A DNA stretch of 64,000 nucleotides from NCBI GenBank assembly GCA_050331455.1, contig JBHJGV010000029.1:51076-115075 (forward strand), in the 5' to 3' direction. Positions 19,944-29,300 of the stretch are shown piece after piece. Source of the DNA: CAYUYV01 sp050331455 (GTDB taxonomy: Bacteria; Pseudomonadota; Alphaproteobacteria; JAJFIK01). Both the position numbers and the translations under genes were made by a program. The first letter of the stretch is position 1. Every line of letters starts with the position of its first letter. The notes under the pieces are model-generated. The model made no database searches. It was not told the origin of the DNA and saw only the letters and a program-made list of their open reading frames with translations.

Positions 19944-20579
19944 ATGCACGTGGTGCTGCTGGAACGGGTCGAGAAACTCGGCCAAATGGGCGATGTGGTG
20001 AAGGTCCGCAACGGCTTCGCCCGCAATTTCCTTCTGCCGCGGGGCAAGGCCCTGCGCGCCACCCAGGGCAACATGGACCAGTTCGAGCGCAGCCGCGCCC
20101 AACTGGAAGCCCAGAATCTGGAACGGCGCAGCGAAGCGGAACAGGTGGGCGAGAAGCTGGACGGCAAAACCTTTATTGCCATTCGCCAGTCCAGCGAGAG
20201 CGGCCAGCTCTACGGCTCCGTGTCGCCCCGCGATATCGCGACCTTGGTGACCGAAGGCGGCTTCACCCTCACCAGGACGCAAGTGATGCTGGACAAGCCG
20301 ATCAAGGAATTGGGCCTGCACGAGGTGCGCGTCTCCCTCCATCCGGAAGTCACCGTGACCGTCACCATGAATGTCGCCCGGTCCCAGGAAGAAGCCGAAC
20401 GCCAAGCCCGCGGCGAGGATGTCACCGCCCGCACGGACGACGAGGACGACGAGGACGATCTCGACCTCGACGCCCTGCTTGAGGACGACGAGGAGGATGG
20501 CGCGTCCGCCGATGGCGACACGGACGACGCGGAAGCCGAGGCGCCGGCGCAGACCGATGACGAGGCCGAGAAAGCCTGA
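19944..20579 (+). CDS. rplI: 50S ribosomal protein bL9 with long acidic tail
   Basis: Residues 1-150 are canonical bL9: N-terminal MHVVLLERVEKLGQMGDVV with the NFLLPRGKA signature, a central helix, then the C-terminal rRNA-binding domain. Residues 152-211 are an additional Asp/Glu-rich tail, so the protein is about 60 residues longer than E. coli bL9. The start ATG 19944 has a TAAGGAG site. A terminator-like hairpin follows at 20614. Confidence 0.96.
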   Translation: MHVVLLERVEKLGQMGDVVKVRNGFARNFLLPRGKALRATQGNMDQFERSRAQLEAQNLERRSEAEQVGEKLDGKTFIAIRQSSESGQLYGSVSPRDIATLVTEGGFTLTRTQVMLDKPIKELGLHEVRVSLHPEVTVTVTMNVARSQEEAERQARGEDVTARTDDEDDEDDLDLDALLEDDEEDGASADGDTDDAEAEAPAQTDDEAEKA

Positions 20580-20613
20580 TCCGCCTACGGGATTTCAGCT
20601 GCGCGTTTTGAGA

Positions 20614-20644
20614 GGGGGAAGCCACGCTTTCCCCTTTCTTTGTC
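20614..20644 (+). terminator. Rho-independent terminator after rplI
   Basis: An 8-bp stem (20614-20621 with 20627-20634, one G-T pair), a 5-nt loop and a T-rich tract 20635-20644, 35 nt after the rplI stop. Confidence 0.65.
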
Positions 20645-20918
20645 TTCGGCTTTCAACCGCGGCGATGGTCTTTCGAGGCTATGGGCATGGTCCAGAATCA
20701 CGCGCTCTGGGGATAACCCTGTGCTTAACCGCCGATTTATCCCCAACCCACAAACAAAGCGCGATTCTTGTGGACGGTGCCTGCCGCGCCCTTGTTCCCC
20801 GCTTTGCGACGATTCATCAATAGGACTAGAGCCGGGCGTAGTATGCTCAGCCTTAAGGCGAGGCAACCAATGGATCTTGCCGCCCCCTCTCTCCCCTGTC
20901 GTGAGCTGAACACCGTCC
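20645..20918 (+). promoter_or_regulatory. dnaB upstream region with paired TTATCCCCA sites
   Basis: No gene is seen between the rplI terminator and dnaB. TTATCCCCA occurs on the plus strand at 20737-20745 and on the minus strand at 20708-20716, a perfect 9-bp inverted repeat separated by 20 nt. Each site differs by one base from the E. coli DnaA box TTATCCACA. A second inverted pair, CCACAA/TTGTGG, follows (about 20748-20772). A weak promoter candidate is TTGCGA (20804) - 17 nt - TAGAGC (20827). Confidence 0.4.
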
Positions 20919-22514
20919 ATGCCCCATCCTTCCCAGAGTGCTGCCCTGGCCGACCCCCACACGTCCGGACCGGACGGTGTCGATCCCTCTGCGGACGATA
21001 TCGACTATCCCAGTGCGCCCTGTAGTATCGAGACTGAACAGGCCCTCCTCGGATCGATGCTGGTCAACAACGAAGCCTATTTCCAGGCCAGCGGCATTAT
21101 CGATGCGGACCATTTCTACGAACCGTTGCACGGCAAGATCTTCGACACCATCGGCAGATTGATCGACAAGGGGCGGATCGCGACCCCCCTCACCGTCCAT
21201 GCCCTGATCGAAAGCGACCCGGTGCTGCGGGAGGTGGGCGGCGCGGCCTATCTCGCCAATCTCGCGGCGGCGTCCACGGCCACCGTCCATGTGGCCGATT
21301 ATGCCCAGACCCTGTTCGATCTCGCGGTCCGGCGCGGCTTGATGCGCATCGGCGAGGACATGGTCGTGCGGGCCCGGGACACGGACCTCGACGACGATCC
21401 CAGCAAGCAGATCGTGGACGCCGAGCAGAGCCTTTACGAGATCGCAGAGAAAGGGAAGTACAAGGAGGGCAGTCTGGATTTCGCCAGGGCCCTCGAAACC
21501 GCGCTCAACCGCGCCGATGCCGCCTTCAAGCGGGATGGGGCCATGGCCGGCACCCCGACCGGGTTCGCCGACCTCGACCACAAACTGGGCGGCCTTCAGC
21601 GTTCGGACCTGATCATCCTGGCCGGCCGTCCGGCCATGGGCAAGAGCGCGCTCGCCACGAACATGGCCTTCAACATCGCAAAGGCCCTCCGCCTCGGCAA
21701 GGATCCGGCAGGCAAGGACGTGGTCGAAGACGGCGGCCGCGTCCTCTTCTTTTCGCTGGAGATGTCGGCCGATCAGCTGGCCACACGTATCCTCGCCGAA
21801 CAGGCCATGGTGCCGTCCCACAAGATCCGGGACGGAACGATCACGCGGCAGGACTTTGCACGCCTTGCCGATGCGGTGGCGGAAATTCAGCACATTCCGC
21901 TTTTCATCGATGACACGGGCGGCCTCAGCATCTCCGCCGTTGCGTCCCGCGCCCGCCGCGTCGCCCGCAAGCCGGGCCTCGACCTCATCGTCATCGACTA
22001 TGTGCAGCTCCTGACCGGATCCGGACGGCGCAAGACCGACAACCGCGTCCAGGAACTGACCGAAATCACGACCAGTCTCAAGGCGCTGGCCAAAGAACTC
22101 AACGTGCCGATCATCGCCCTGTCCCAGCTCAGCCGGGCCGTGGAGAGCCGGGATGACAAGCGCCCGCAACTGGCCGATCTCCGGGAATCCGGGTCGATCG
22201 AACAGGATGCGGATATTGTCATGTTCATCTTCCGGGAAGAGTACTACCATGATCAAAAACGGCCCACCGAGCCGCATCTCGAAATCGGCGCCGGCGCCAG
22301 TGAGGAACTCCGCACCCTGAATGCCAGCTATGAGCAGAACATGATGGCGTGGGAGGAGAAAAAGCGCCTGGTGCAGAATCTGGCGGAGGTGATTGTCGCC
22401 AAGCACCGCCACGGGCCCACCGGCGTCATCAAACTGCATTTCGATCCGGAGATCACCCGGTTCCACAATTTCGCCGCGCCCGAGCGGGGTCCGGGCCCGG
22501 GCGACGGCTTCTGA
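20919..22514 (+). CDS. dnaB: Replicative DNA helicase DnaB
   Basis: Hexameric 5'-3' helicase of the replication fork. The 531-residue protein has the N-terminal DnaB domain (ETEQALLGSML at about 39), the linker, and the RecA-like domain with Walker A GRPAMGKSALAT at about residues 236-247, Walker B D-L-I-V-I-D-Y, the LSQLSRAVE sensor loop and the SGSIEQDADIVMF arginine-finger region. No intein is present. The first ~30 residues are a non-conserved extension. An ATP-grasp gene begins 10 nt after the stop. Confidence 0.95.
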   Translation: MPHPSQSAALADPHTSGPDGVDPSADDIDYPSAPCSIETEQALLGSMLVNNEAYFQASGIIDADHFYEPLHGKIFDTIGRLIDKGRIATPLTVHALIESDPVLREVGGAAYLANLAAASTATVHVADYAQTLFDLAVRRGLMRIGEDMVVRARDTDLDDDPSKQIVDAEQSLYEIAEKGKYKEGSLDFARALETALNRADAAFKRDGAMAGTPTGFADLDHKLGGLQRSDLIILAGRPAMGKSALATNMAFNIAKALRLGKDPAGKDVVEDGGRVLFFSLEMSADQLATRILAEQAMVPSHKIRDGTITRQDFARLADAVAEIQHIPLFIDDTGGLSISAVASRARRVARKPGLDLIVIDYVQLLTGSGRRKTDNRVQELTEITTSLKALAKELNVPIIALSQLSRAVESRDDKRPQLADLRESGSIEQDADIVMFIFREEYYHDQKRPTEPHLEIGAGASEELRTLNASYEQNMMAWEEKKRLVQNLAEVIVAKHRHGPTGVIKLHFDPEITRFHNFAAPERGPGPGDGF

Positions 22515-22524
22515 AAGGCACACC

Positions 22525-23451
22525 ATGGCGGAACGGTCCCTGGTCTTTCTCAGCGCCGACACGCTGTATGCGGAGGAAAAATCCTCCCGGCACCCGCTCC
22601 TGCTGGTGGACGACGAACCGCTGGTCGATGCTTTGGCACAGCGCGACTATGCGGTCACCTTTGCCGACTGGATGACGACACCGCCTCGAATGCTGGACGG
22701 GGCCACGGTCCTCGTTCGGACTCCCTGGAACTACACGGATCATCTGGAAGCGTTCGAAACCTGGATCCGTGAGGCCGAGGACGCCAGTGTCCGGCTGATC
22801 AATCCGGCGGCCCTTCTGCTCGGCACCCTGCGGAAAACCTATTTGATGGACCTGCCTCGGCTCGGTGTGCCGGCGATCCCGACCCTGCCCTTCGAGCCCG
22901 GTCCAGGCGGCCTGGCGGATACGGACGAAGCACTGGCGCACGCACGCGCCGCGTTCAGAACCGACTCGCTCGTCATCAAACCCGCGGTCGGGGCCGGCGC
23001 GCGCAACACGGTTCTGCTGCGCAGCCCCGCGGCGGAGGCGCCAGCCCATGCCGGCGCCCTCGCCGCGCTCCCCCAGGACCAGGATTATCTGGTCCAGCCC
23101 TTCGTGCCGGAAATCGAAACCGCCGGGGAAATCTCCGTCGTCTTTTTCGGCGGGCGCTTTGCCCATATGGTTCAGAAGCGTCCCAAGGCCGGCGATTTTC
23201 GTGTGCAGACTGAGCATGGCGGGCACACCACCAGCCTCGTGCCCGACCGCATGGTGGTCGCCCGTGCGGCCCGGGCCTCGGCCCTGTTCGCGGATCCCGC
23301 CTATATCCGGGTGGACGGCGTCGTGACCGAACAGGGCTTTCTGGTCATGGAACTGGAAATGATCGAACCGGAGCTGTTTTTCGGCTTCGCCCCGGACTCC
23401 GCCACCCTGTTCGCGGACGTGCTGGCCGGCCTCCTCGGCGACCGGGAGTAG
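22525..23451 (+). CDS. ATP-grasp family protein (RimK/glutathione-synthetase-like)
   Basis: A 308-residue protein resembling the small ATP-grasp group that includes DcsG. The ATP-binding features visible are the K-T-Y-L-M-D-L segment, the VIKPAVGAGARNT loop (about residues 152-164), the LVQPFVPEI strand, and a C-terminal V-M-E-L-E-M-I-E-P-E-L-F metal-binding region. Such enzymes ligate a carboxylate to an amine or thiol using ATP. The substrate cannot be told from sequence. ATG 22525 lies 10 nt after the dnaB stop, so it is likely cotranscribed with dnaB. A small hairpin (GGCGGGT/ACCCGCC) immediately follows its stop. Confidence 0.8.
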   Translation: MAERSLVFLSADTLYAEEKSSRHPLLLVDDEPLVDALAQRDYAVTFADWMTTPPRMLDGATVLVRTPWNYTDHLEAFETWIREAEDASVRLINPAALLLGTLRKTYLMDLPRLGVPAIPTLPFEPGPGGLADTDEALAHARAAFRTDSLVIKPAVGAGARNTVLLRSPAAEAPAHAGALAALPQDQDYLVQPFVPEIETAGEISVVFFGGRFAHMVQKRPKAGDFRVQTEHGGHTTSLVPDRMVVARAARASALFADPAYIRVDGVVTEQGFLVMELEMIEPELFFGFAPDSATLFADVLAGLLGDRE

Positions 23452-23642
23452 GGCGGGTTGAAACCCGCCGAAAGCGTCTCCCACTGAACACCACGCATGG
23501 GGCCGGCCCTGCAAGCGAACGCACATCCGGCCGACCGATCCTCTCAAGGGTGTCGGTCCCGGCCCCAAAAAGTCCGGCACACTAAGGGTGTGCAGCCGGT
23601 TATCTCGTCCCGCTGCGCATAAGGAGAACCCTGTAAGGCCCC

Positions 23643-24545
23643 CTATTTCGGTCCGGCCCGCGTCAAGAGCACCACGCCGCTGACGGTGAGAATAAGCGCC
23701 AAGGCCTGGTGTGGGCCGAAGGGCTCGCCCAGGACCCAAACGGCCACGGCCGCCGTGGCGGCCGGGCCGAACCCGCCGGCGGCGCTGGTGAGCCCCGGCC
23801 CGGCCCTGGCGATCGCCTCGGTCACCATGAAACTGGGCATGACCGTGCAGGCGATGGCCAACAGGGCACCAAGCCCCAGGATCGAAGCATTGATCGGCGG
23901 CGAGACGGTCAGCATGGATTGGCCGGCAAAATGAGCGAGGATGGCAAGCGCTGCCGCCGTCATGGCCACGCATGTGAAAAGCGGCGAGCCCAGCCCCACA
24001 ATCACGGTTTTGGCGGCCGTCACATAGACGGCGAAGAGCGCGGCGGCCGCGAAGACGAGACCCGCACCCAGCGCCGCATTAGGGCCCAGGCTGCTTACCT
24101 CCTGGCCGAAGAGCACCAGGATGCCGCCATAGGACAGGGCGAGGGCCAGTCCGTGGCGCAGGGTCATCCGCTCACCGATGAACCACCAGGCGAGCAGAGC
24201 GGTCATGGTCGGGTATAGAAACAGGATCAGGCGCTCAAGCTGGGCCGAAATGAACATCAGTCCCGTGAAATCGAGCCAGGTGCAGACATAGTAGCTGAGC
24301 ACGCCAAGACCGGCAGCCGCCACGAGGGTGCGCGGCGCGGGCGAGAGGGGACGCGTGCGCAAAGCCATCCATCCGACAACGATGTAAACGGGCAGGGCCA
24401 TGCCCATGCGCAGGGCCATCATCTGCTCCACCGTTCCTCCGACGGTGAAGGCCAGTTTCATGACGACCCCCTTCAGGGAGAACAGGGCCGCGCCGGTGGC
24501 CCCCAGCAGCACGCCGCTGGCCCGGCGCGATAGGGATTGCTTCAA
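23643..24545 (-). CDS. DMT-superfamily (EamA) transporter
   Basis: A 300-residue inner-membrane protein with about ten transmembrane helices arranged as two EamA repeats, each of about five helices. Family members export metabolites or amino acids; the substrate is unknown. The start is uncertain. TTG 24545 overlaps the stop of the upstream TPR/oxygenase gene (AATTGA), and a GTG three codons earlier is also possible. The first membrane helix begins a few residues after either, and the frame open further upstream reads through unrelated coding sequence. The overlap implies translational coupling. Confidence 0.85.
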   Translation of the reverse strand: MKQSLSRRASGVLLGATGAALFSLKGVVMKLAFTVGGTVEQMMALRMGMALPVYIVVGWMALRTRPLSPAPRTLVAAAGLGVLSYYVCTWLDFTGLMFISAQLERLILFLYPTMTALLAWWFIGERMTLRHGLALALSYGGILVLFGQEVSSLGPNAALGAGLVFAAAALFAVYVTAAKTVIVGLGSPLFTCVAMTAAALAILAHFAGQSMLTVSPPINASILGLGALLAIACTVMPSFMVTEAIARAGPGLTSAAGGFGPAATAAVAVWVLGEPFGPHQALALILTVSGVVLLTRAGPK

Positions 24546-26260
24546 TTGGAACACGGAACAATATCCATCGCAATGGTGAGGCGGGGTTTTTGCCCGGCGA
24601 AAGGAACCGTCCCATGCCACAGGCAGGACGGGAACAGCGCAAGACGGCCGATCCGAGGCTGGACGGCCCGTTCCGGCCCTTGCGCGCCGGGCACGGGGAT
24701 GGGCGGTTCGCCGAAGGTCAGCCAGCCGGGCCGGGGCTCCGAGCCATTGGCGTCGGCCGCCATATCGGGCGGTAAATCCACATAATAGGCCGAGGAGATC
24801 CAGCCCTCCCCGTGAAAATGGCTCACATGGAAGCCTTCGGGCTGGAGCCGGACGGACCACGCGCCGGAGAGGCGCCAGCGATCCGCCTTGCGACCGAAAA
24901 ACGGATGGTCCGGATCATCGGGCATGGCGGCGATGAAGGCGTCCACGGCCGGCCGCAGAGCCTCGAAAAAGGCGTCCAGCAACGGGTCGCCGAGCCGGTT
25001 CAGGGGCTGGGTGGTCTGGGTGCCGCCGCGCAGGGTCTGGTCCAGGGGGCGGCGCACGGCCTTATGCAGCCGGTCCAACCGGTCCGCCAGGGCCCGGTTG
25101 AAGGCCGCCGTGTCGGCATGACCCGGCGGGGGCGGAATATCGGTGATCGCGGTCAGGGCCGCATAGTCGGCGAGCCGCTCCGCCGGCGGATGGCCGAGGG
25201 CGCGGCCCGCCGTGGCGGCATAGGCGAGCCAGAACTGGTCAAGGGGATCCGCCCCCAATGCGGCCTTGCACAGGGACAGGGCGCGGTCCGCCTCGCCCCG
25301 CTGGAGCAGCACCTTGACGAGGGAGGTCGCCGCAGCCCAGTCCCCTTTGCTCTCCCCATGGGCCCGCTCGGCCCGGACCAGGGCCTCCTCAAGGGCGCCC
25401 TCCTCGCGCAGAAGATCCGCAGCGAGAAAATCGAAGGCCGGTCGGTGGCCGAAGCGGTTCTCGGCCTCGCGCAGCAGGGCAAGCGCGTCGCGCCTGCGCT
25501 CCATCCGCCGCAGGGTCAGGGCCTGGCGGTACCAGGGATCGGGATTGTCGGGCCGGGCGGCGCGGGCCGCCTCGAAAGGCGCGTCGACCTGCTCCGCGCG
25601 GCCCTGCATCCAGCGTATCTGGGCCAGGCCCTCAAGGGCCGGAGCCAGGGTCGGCGCCCGCCCAAGGGCCTTCTCGAAGGCGTCCCCTGCCCCGTCGAGA
25701 TCGCCCGCGCCGAGGCAGGCTTCCCCTAAGGCATTGAGAAGTCCCGGCTCGCCCGGGCTCTGCCCGGCGGCGGCGGACAGGGCCTCGCGGGCCTCGTCGA
25801 AACGCAACAGGGCCGTCAGGGCCCGGCCCTTGGCAAAGAGCCCGGGCCCATGATCGGGGCGGATTGCCAAGGCCGCCTCGGCGGCCGTCAGGGCCTCTTC
25901 CGCCCGGCCCGCCGTGAGCAGCGCCATGGCCCGCGCCGCATGGCCATCGGGAATGGCGGCGGCCTCGAAGGGCGCGAGCACCGTGAGGGCCTCGGACGGC
26001 CGCGCCAGATCCGTCAGGGTCCGCCCGAGATTGATCCGCGCCCGGACATGGCCGGCATCGAGCGTGAGGGCGTCCTCATAAGCCCCCAGGGCCTCACGCG
26101 GCCGCTCCATGGCCAGCAGCAGATCGCCGGCCGTGTTGCGGATATCGGCCCGGCGTGGGGCCGCGGCAATGGCCATTTGCAGGGCCGCGCCAGCGGTCTT
26201 GAGATCGCCCTGCGAAAGGGCCGCGCGGGCCCGGTTGTGAAGAGTATCGGCATCGCTCAT
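24542..26260 (-). CDS. TPR protein with C-terminal 2-oxoglutarate/Fe(II) oxygenase-like domain
   Basis: A 572-residue protein. Residues ~1-370 are tandem tetratricopeptide repeats (about ten 34-residue units with the A-L-x-x-x-P pattern). The last ~150 residues resemble the 2OG-FeII_Oxy_5 group: the HVSHFHGEGWISSAYYV segment supplies the first metal ligands, and GRLALFPSCLWHGTVPF then K-P-R-L-T-I supplies the distal His and 2-oxoglutarate-binding Arg. Such fusions are thought to hydroxylate proteins or small molecules; the substrate is unknown. ATG 26260 is chosen over an upstream TTG (26275). It is coupled to the DMT transporter at its 3' end. Confidence 0.82.
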   Translation of the reverse strand: MSDADTLHNRARAALSQGDLKTAGAALQMAIAAAPRRADIRNTAGDLLLAMERPREALGAYEDALTLDAGHVRARINLGRTLTDLARPSEALTVLAPFEAAAIPDGHAARAMALLTAGRAEEALTAAEAALAIRPDHGPGLFAKGRALTALLRFDEAREALSAAAGQSPGEPGLLNALGEACLGAGDLDGAGDAFEKALGRAPTLAPALEGLAQIRWMQGRAEQVDAPFEAARAARPDNPDPWYRQALTLRRMERRRDALALLREAENRFGHRPAFDFLAADLLREEGALEEALVRAERAHGESKGDWAAATSLVKVLLQRGEADRALSLCKAALGADPLDQFWLAYAATAGRALGHPPAERLADYAALTAITDIPPPPGHADTAAFNRALADRLDRLHKAVRRPLDQTLRGGTQTTQPLNRLGDPLLDAFFEALRPAVDAFIAAMPDDPDHPFFGRKADRWRLSGAWSVRLQPEGFHVSHFHGEGWISSAYYVDLPPDMAADANGSEPRPGWLTFGEPPIPVPGAQGPERAVQPRIGRLALFPSCLWHGTVPFAGQKPRLTIAMDIVPCSN

Positions 26261-26331
26261 GGGGCATCCGGACAAAAAAGAGGGGCGAGCCTTGGGCCCG
26301 CCCCTTCAACACTGCCTGATTTCGGCCTGTA

Positions 26332-29300
26332 TCAGAAGCGGTAGCGCAGACCGATCTGAACCGTCCAGAGCGACGCCGAGAAGCTGATGAACTCGGAGTT
26401 GTCGGGATTGAAACCGTCGATGATGTAGCGCCCTTCCTCATCCACATTGCCATCGACCAGGTCGATTTCCGACTGGTTGAAGCGGCGGAAGATGTTGGCC
26501 TCGCTGGAGATCAGGTTGGGCAGGTTGTCGATATCGACGAAGAAGATCGTCTCATGCCCCTGCAGGAAACCCGGCAGGGACTGCTGGAAGCGCATGTCGA
26601 GATCCAGGAACCAGTCATTACGGCAGGAGTTCCGCTGGAAGGTCCGGCCCCGCTGACTGCTCAGGCACTCATCGGCGTCAATAAAGGCATTGAGCGCAGC
26701 CAGATCGTCCGGATCGGACATGGGGCTGATGAACGGATCATTCGGTCCCGTGGGCACATAGAGCAGGGCGTTGTCGCTGCCCGCTTCGAAACCGGAGAAG
26801 AAGCCGCCATCGAAGGTGTAGCTATAGGGCCGGCCGGAGCGTGCCTGGAAGAAGAAGCTCACGCGGGTCGGATAATCGCGGACGAACTCATTCTCGAAGG
26901 TCGTCGCCATGGTCACATTGTGGCGGGTCTCGAAGTTCGAGGCCGACACGCCCGGATTGTTGTAGTCGAACACCGCCGTGCCATTGAAGTTCGACGTGGA
27001 CTGGGCACTCGTGTTGTCCCGGCGGTTGTCGGCGTCCGTGAAGGCATAACCGAAGGCCAGATCCACGGTGGCCGGCGTGTTCAAATACGGCGTCGTGTAC
27101 TCGAACTCCTTGGTGAAGAAGGCCGAGAACGTGACCGACTTGAAGCCGTCACTGTTCGTGAGCTGAATTTCGTCGTCCCGGAAGCTGAAGCAATCGGGCG
27201 TGACGTCGGAGAAGCCCTGGCGCGGACCAAGGAATTGGGCGTTACAGCCATCCGCCGTCGGATCGACAGCTTCATAGATAGGCCGTCCGTCCACGGTGAA
27301 GCCGTTGAGGCCCTGGGTCGGATTGACTGCGAGCGAGAGGTCCACGAAATCGGCTGGATTGCGGAAGGCACTGACGATCACGTCGAGCTGAACCGTCCAG
27401 TCGTCGAAAAAGCCGCCGGCGGCACCCTGGAAGTCCGTGAAGTGGGTCAGACCGAAGTTACCGCGGATGACCGTCGGCAGTTCGAAGTCCTGGGCCGTCG
27501 ACTGGGAGTCGCCGAGATTTTCCGAAGCCTGGGCGATCTGCTGCGCCGTCACACAATCCGGGACGCCGGTGAAATCGCCGTCCTCGTCGATGACCTGGAG
27601 CACGTCCTCCGTACAGCCCGCGCCGGCGCTGCTGCCTTCGCCGATGGCACCGCCGAAATTCTGGAAGGCATTCGACAGCCACACCGTCGGGTCGCCGCCG
27701 GCGAAGATGCCGGCGCCGCCGCGCAGCTGGGTGCTGCCGAAGCGGGTGAAGGGCACGTCATACGTGAAGCCGAAGCGCGGCAGGAAGGCATCAAGACCGT
27801 CGAACGCGGCATCGTTACCGAAGCCGTAGCGCTCCACAAAGTTCTCGTTCAGCGTCGGCACGTCGCTCTCATAGCGGTCGTAGCGAATGCCGAACAACAG
27901 GGTCAGGTCGTCAGTGACGTCCCACTCGTCCTGGAGATAGAGGGAGTGGATCGCGCGGCTGTAATTGGCGGCGGCATCGACCGGATCGCCGGAGAAGGAC
28001 CCGGCCCCGATGATCCCGGCCACGGAACCGTCTTCGAAGTCGCCGGCATCGCTGAAGGGGTTGGTGTTCCCGCCATTATTGGCGATCCCCGCCGCGAAAT
28101 TCTCCACGCTGGTGAAGCTGATCGCGCCAGTCGCGTTCACGATGAACAGGTTGAACACGTCGAGTTGATCGAGTTCGTAGCCGGCGGTCAGGGTGTGGCG
28201 GCCTTGCGTATAGTTGGCGATGGCCCGGACCTGATCCGTCTGGGTGATAAGGGAGTTTGCCGACCGGAAGATGCCCGGACCGGCCGCCTGGACGATGCCC
28301 GATGCGCCATTGTCCGGATTGGTCACGAGGACGCGCAGACGCGGGATGGGCACATTGTCCTGGGCCTCGCCGCCGCCGACCGGGTTTTGGTTGTCCTGGA
28401 TGTCGGCGCGGGAGATGCGGATTTCCGTGGAGAGTTTGTCCGTCCACTGGGAGAACAGGCGGGCGGAGTAGAACTCGGCCTTGGTGCCTTCTTCCTCGAA
28501 CGTGCCGCCGAAATGGAAGTTCTCTGCGTTGATGAACTCCTCTTCGGTGTTCGTCTCACGCAGGCGCTGATAGGTGAATTCCAGGCGGTGGTCGTCGTTG
28601 ATGATCCAGTCCCACCGGGTGAGGATCCGGCGCGTTTCCTCGGGCAGGTTCGAGGTGATGCCGCCCGGATCGATGCCGTAAACATCGCGGGTGATCTGGG
28701 CAATCTCATTCGCCGTGTCGACATTCAGGAACGGGACTTCCGTTGCAAAGCCGCCGCCGAGCGGGCCTTCCGGCTGCACGTCGGAGTCGTCCGTCTCTTC
28801 ATAGGCGACATAGAAGAACAGCTTGTCCTTGATGATCGGACCGCCGAGGGACGCACCCCAGTTGTAGTCCCGGAATTCCGCGAAATCGAGGTCCCGGTCT
28901 TCCAGGCGGCTGCCGGTCAGGCCGGAGCTGTTGAAGACGGCAAAGGCCGAACCGTGGAACTCGTTGGTGCCGGACTTGGTGACGGCGTTGATGTTACAGC
29001 CCGTGAACTGACCGTACTGCACATCGAACGGCGCGAATTCCACGGAGACTTCGCGGATGGAATCGAAGGGCAGCGGGATAACGTTCCGGCCGGCAAAGCC
29101 CGTGCCGTTGAGGCCGAAGGGGTCGGCCTGGCGCACACCGTCCACGGTGAAGGTGTTGAACCGGCTGTTGCCGCCGATACAGCTGATCTGGTCCACATCG
29201 TCGCCGGTCCGCTCCAGGCTGACGCGCGGGTCGATCCGGATGATGTCGCGGAAGTCGCGGCTGATGGACGGGAAGTCCTGGAGCGTTTCCAGGCTGAAGC

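Noticed and set aside
17708..20645. Genomic-island or phage boundary around the ribosomal operon
   Set aside because: The order rpsF-rpsR-DUF2232-rplI-dnaB is the normal alphaproteobacterial chromosomal arrangement, with no integrase or att-like repeat.
20853..22562. Long minus-strand frame opposite dnaB
   Set aside because: Antisense to an unambiguous helicase; no start signal or domain.
23452..23642. Possible structured RNA after the ATP-grasp gene
   Set aside because: Several CCGG/CACAC complementary stretches fold, but nothing resembles a tRNA or known RNA, and the region lies between convergent genes where hairpins are expected.
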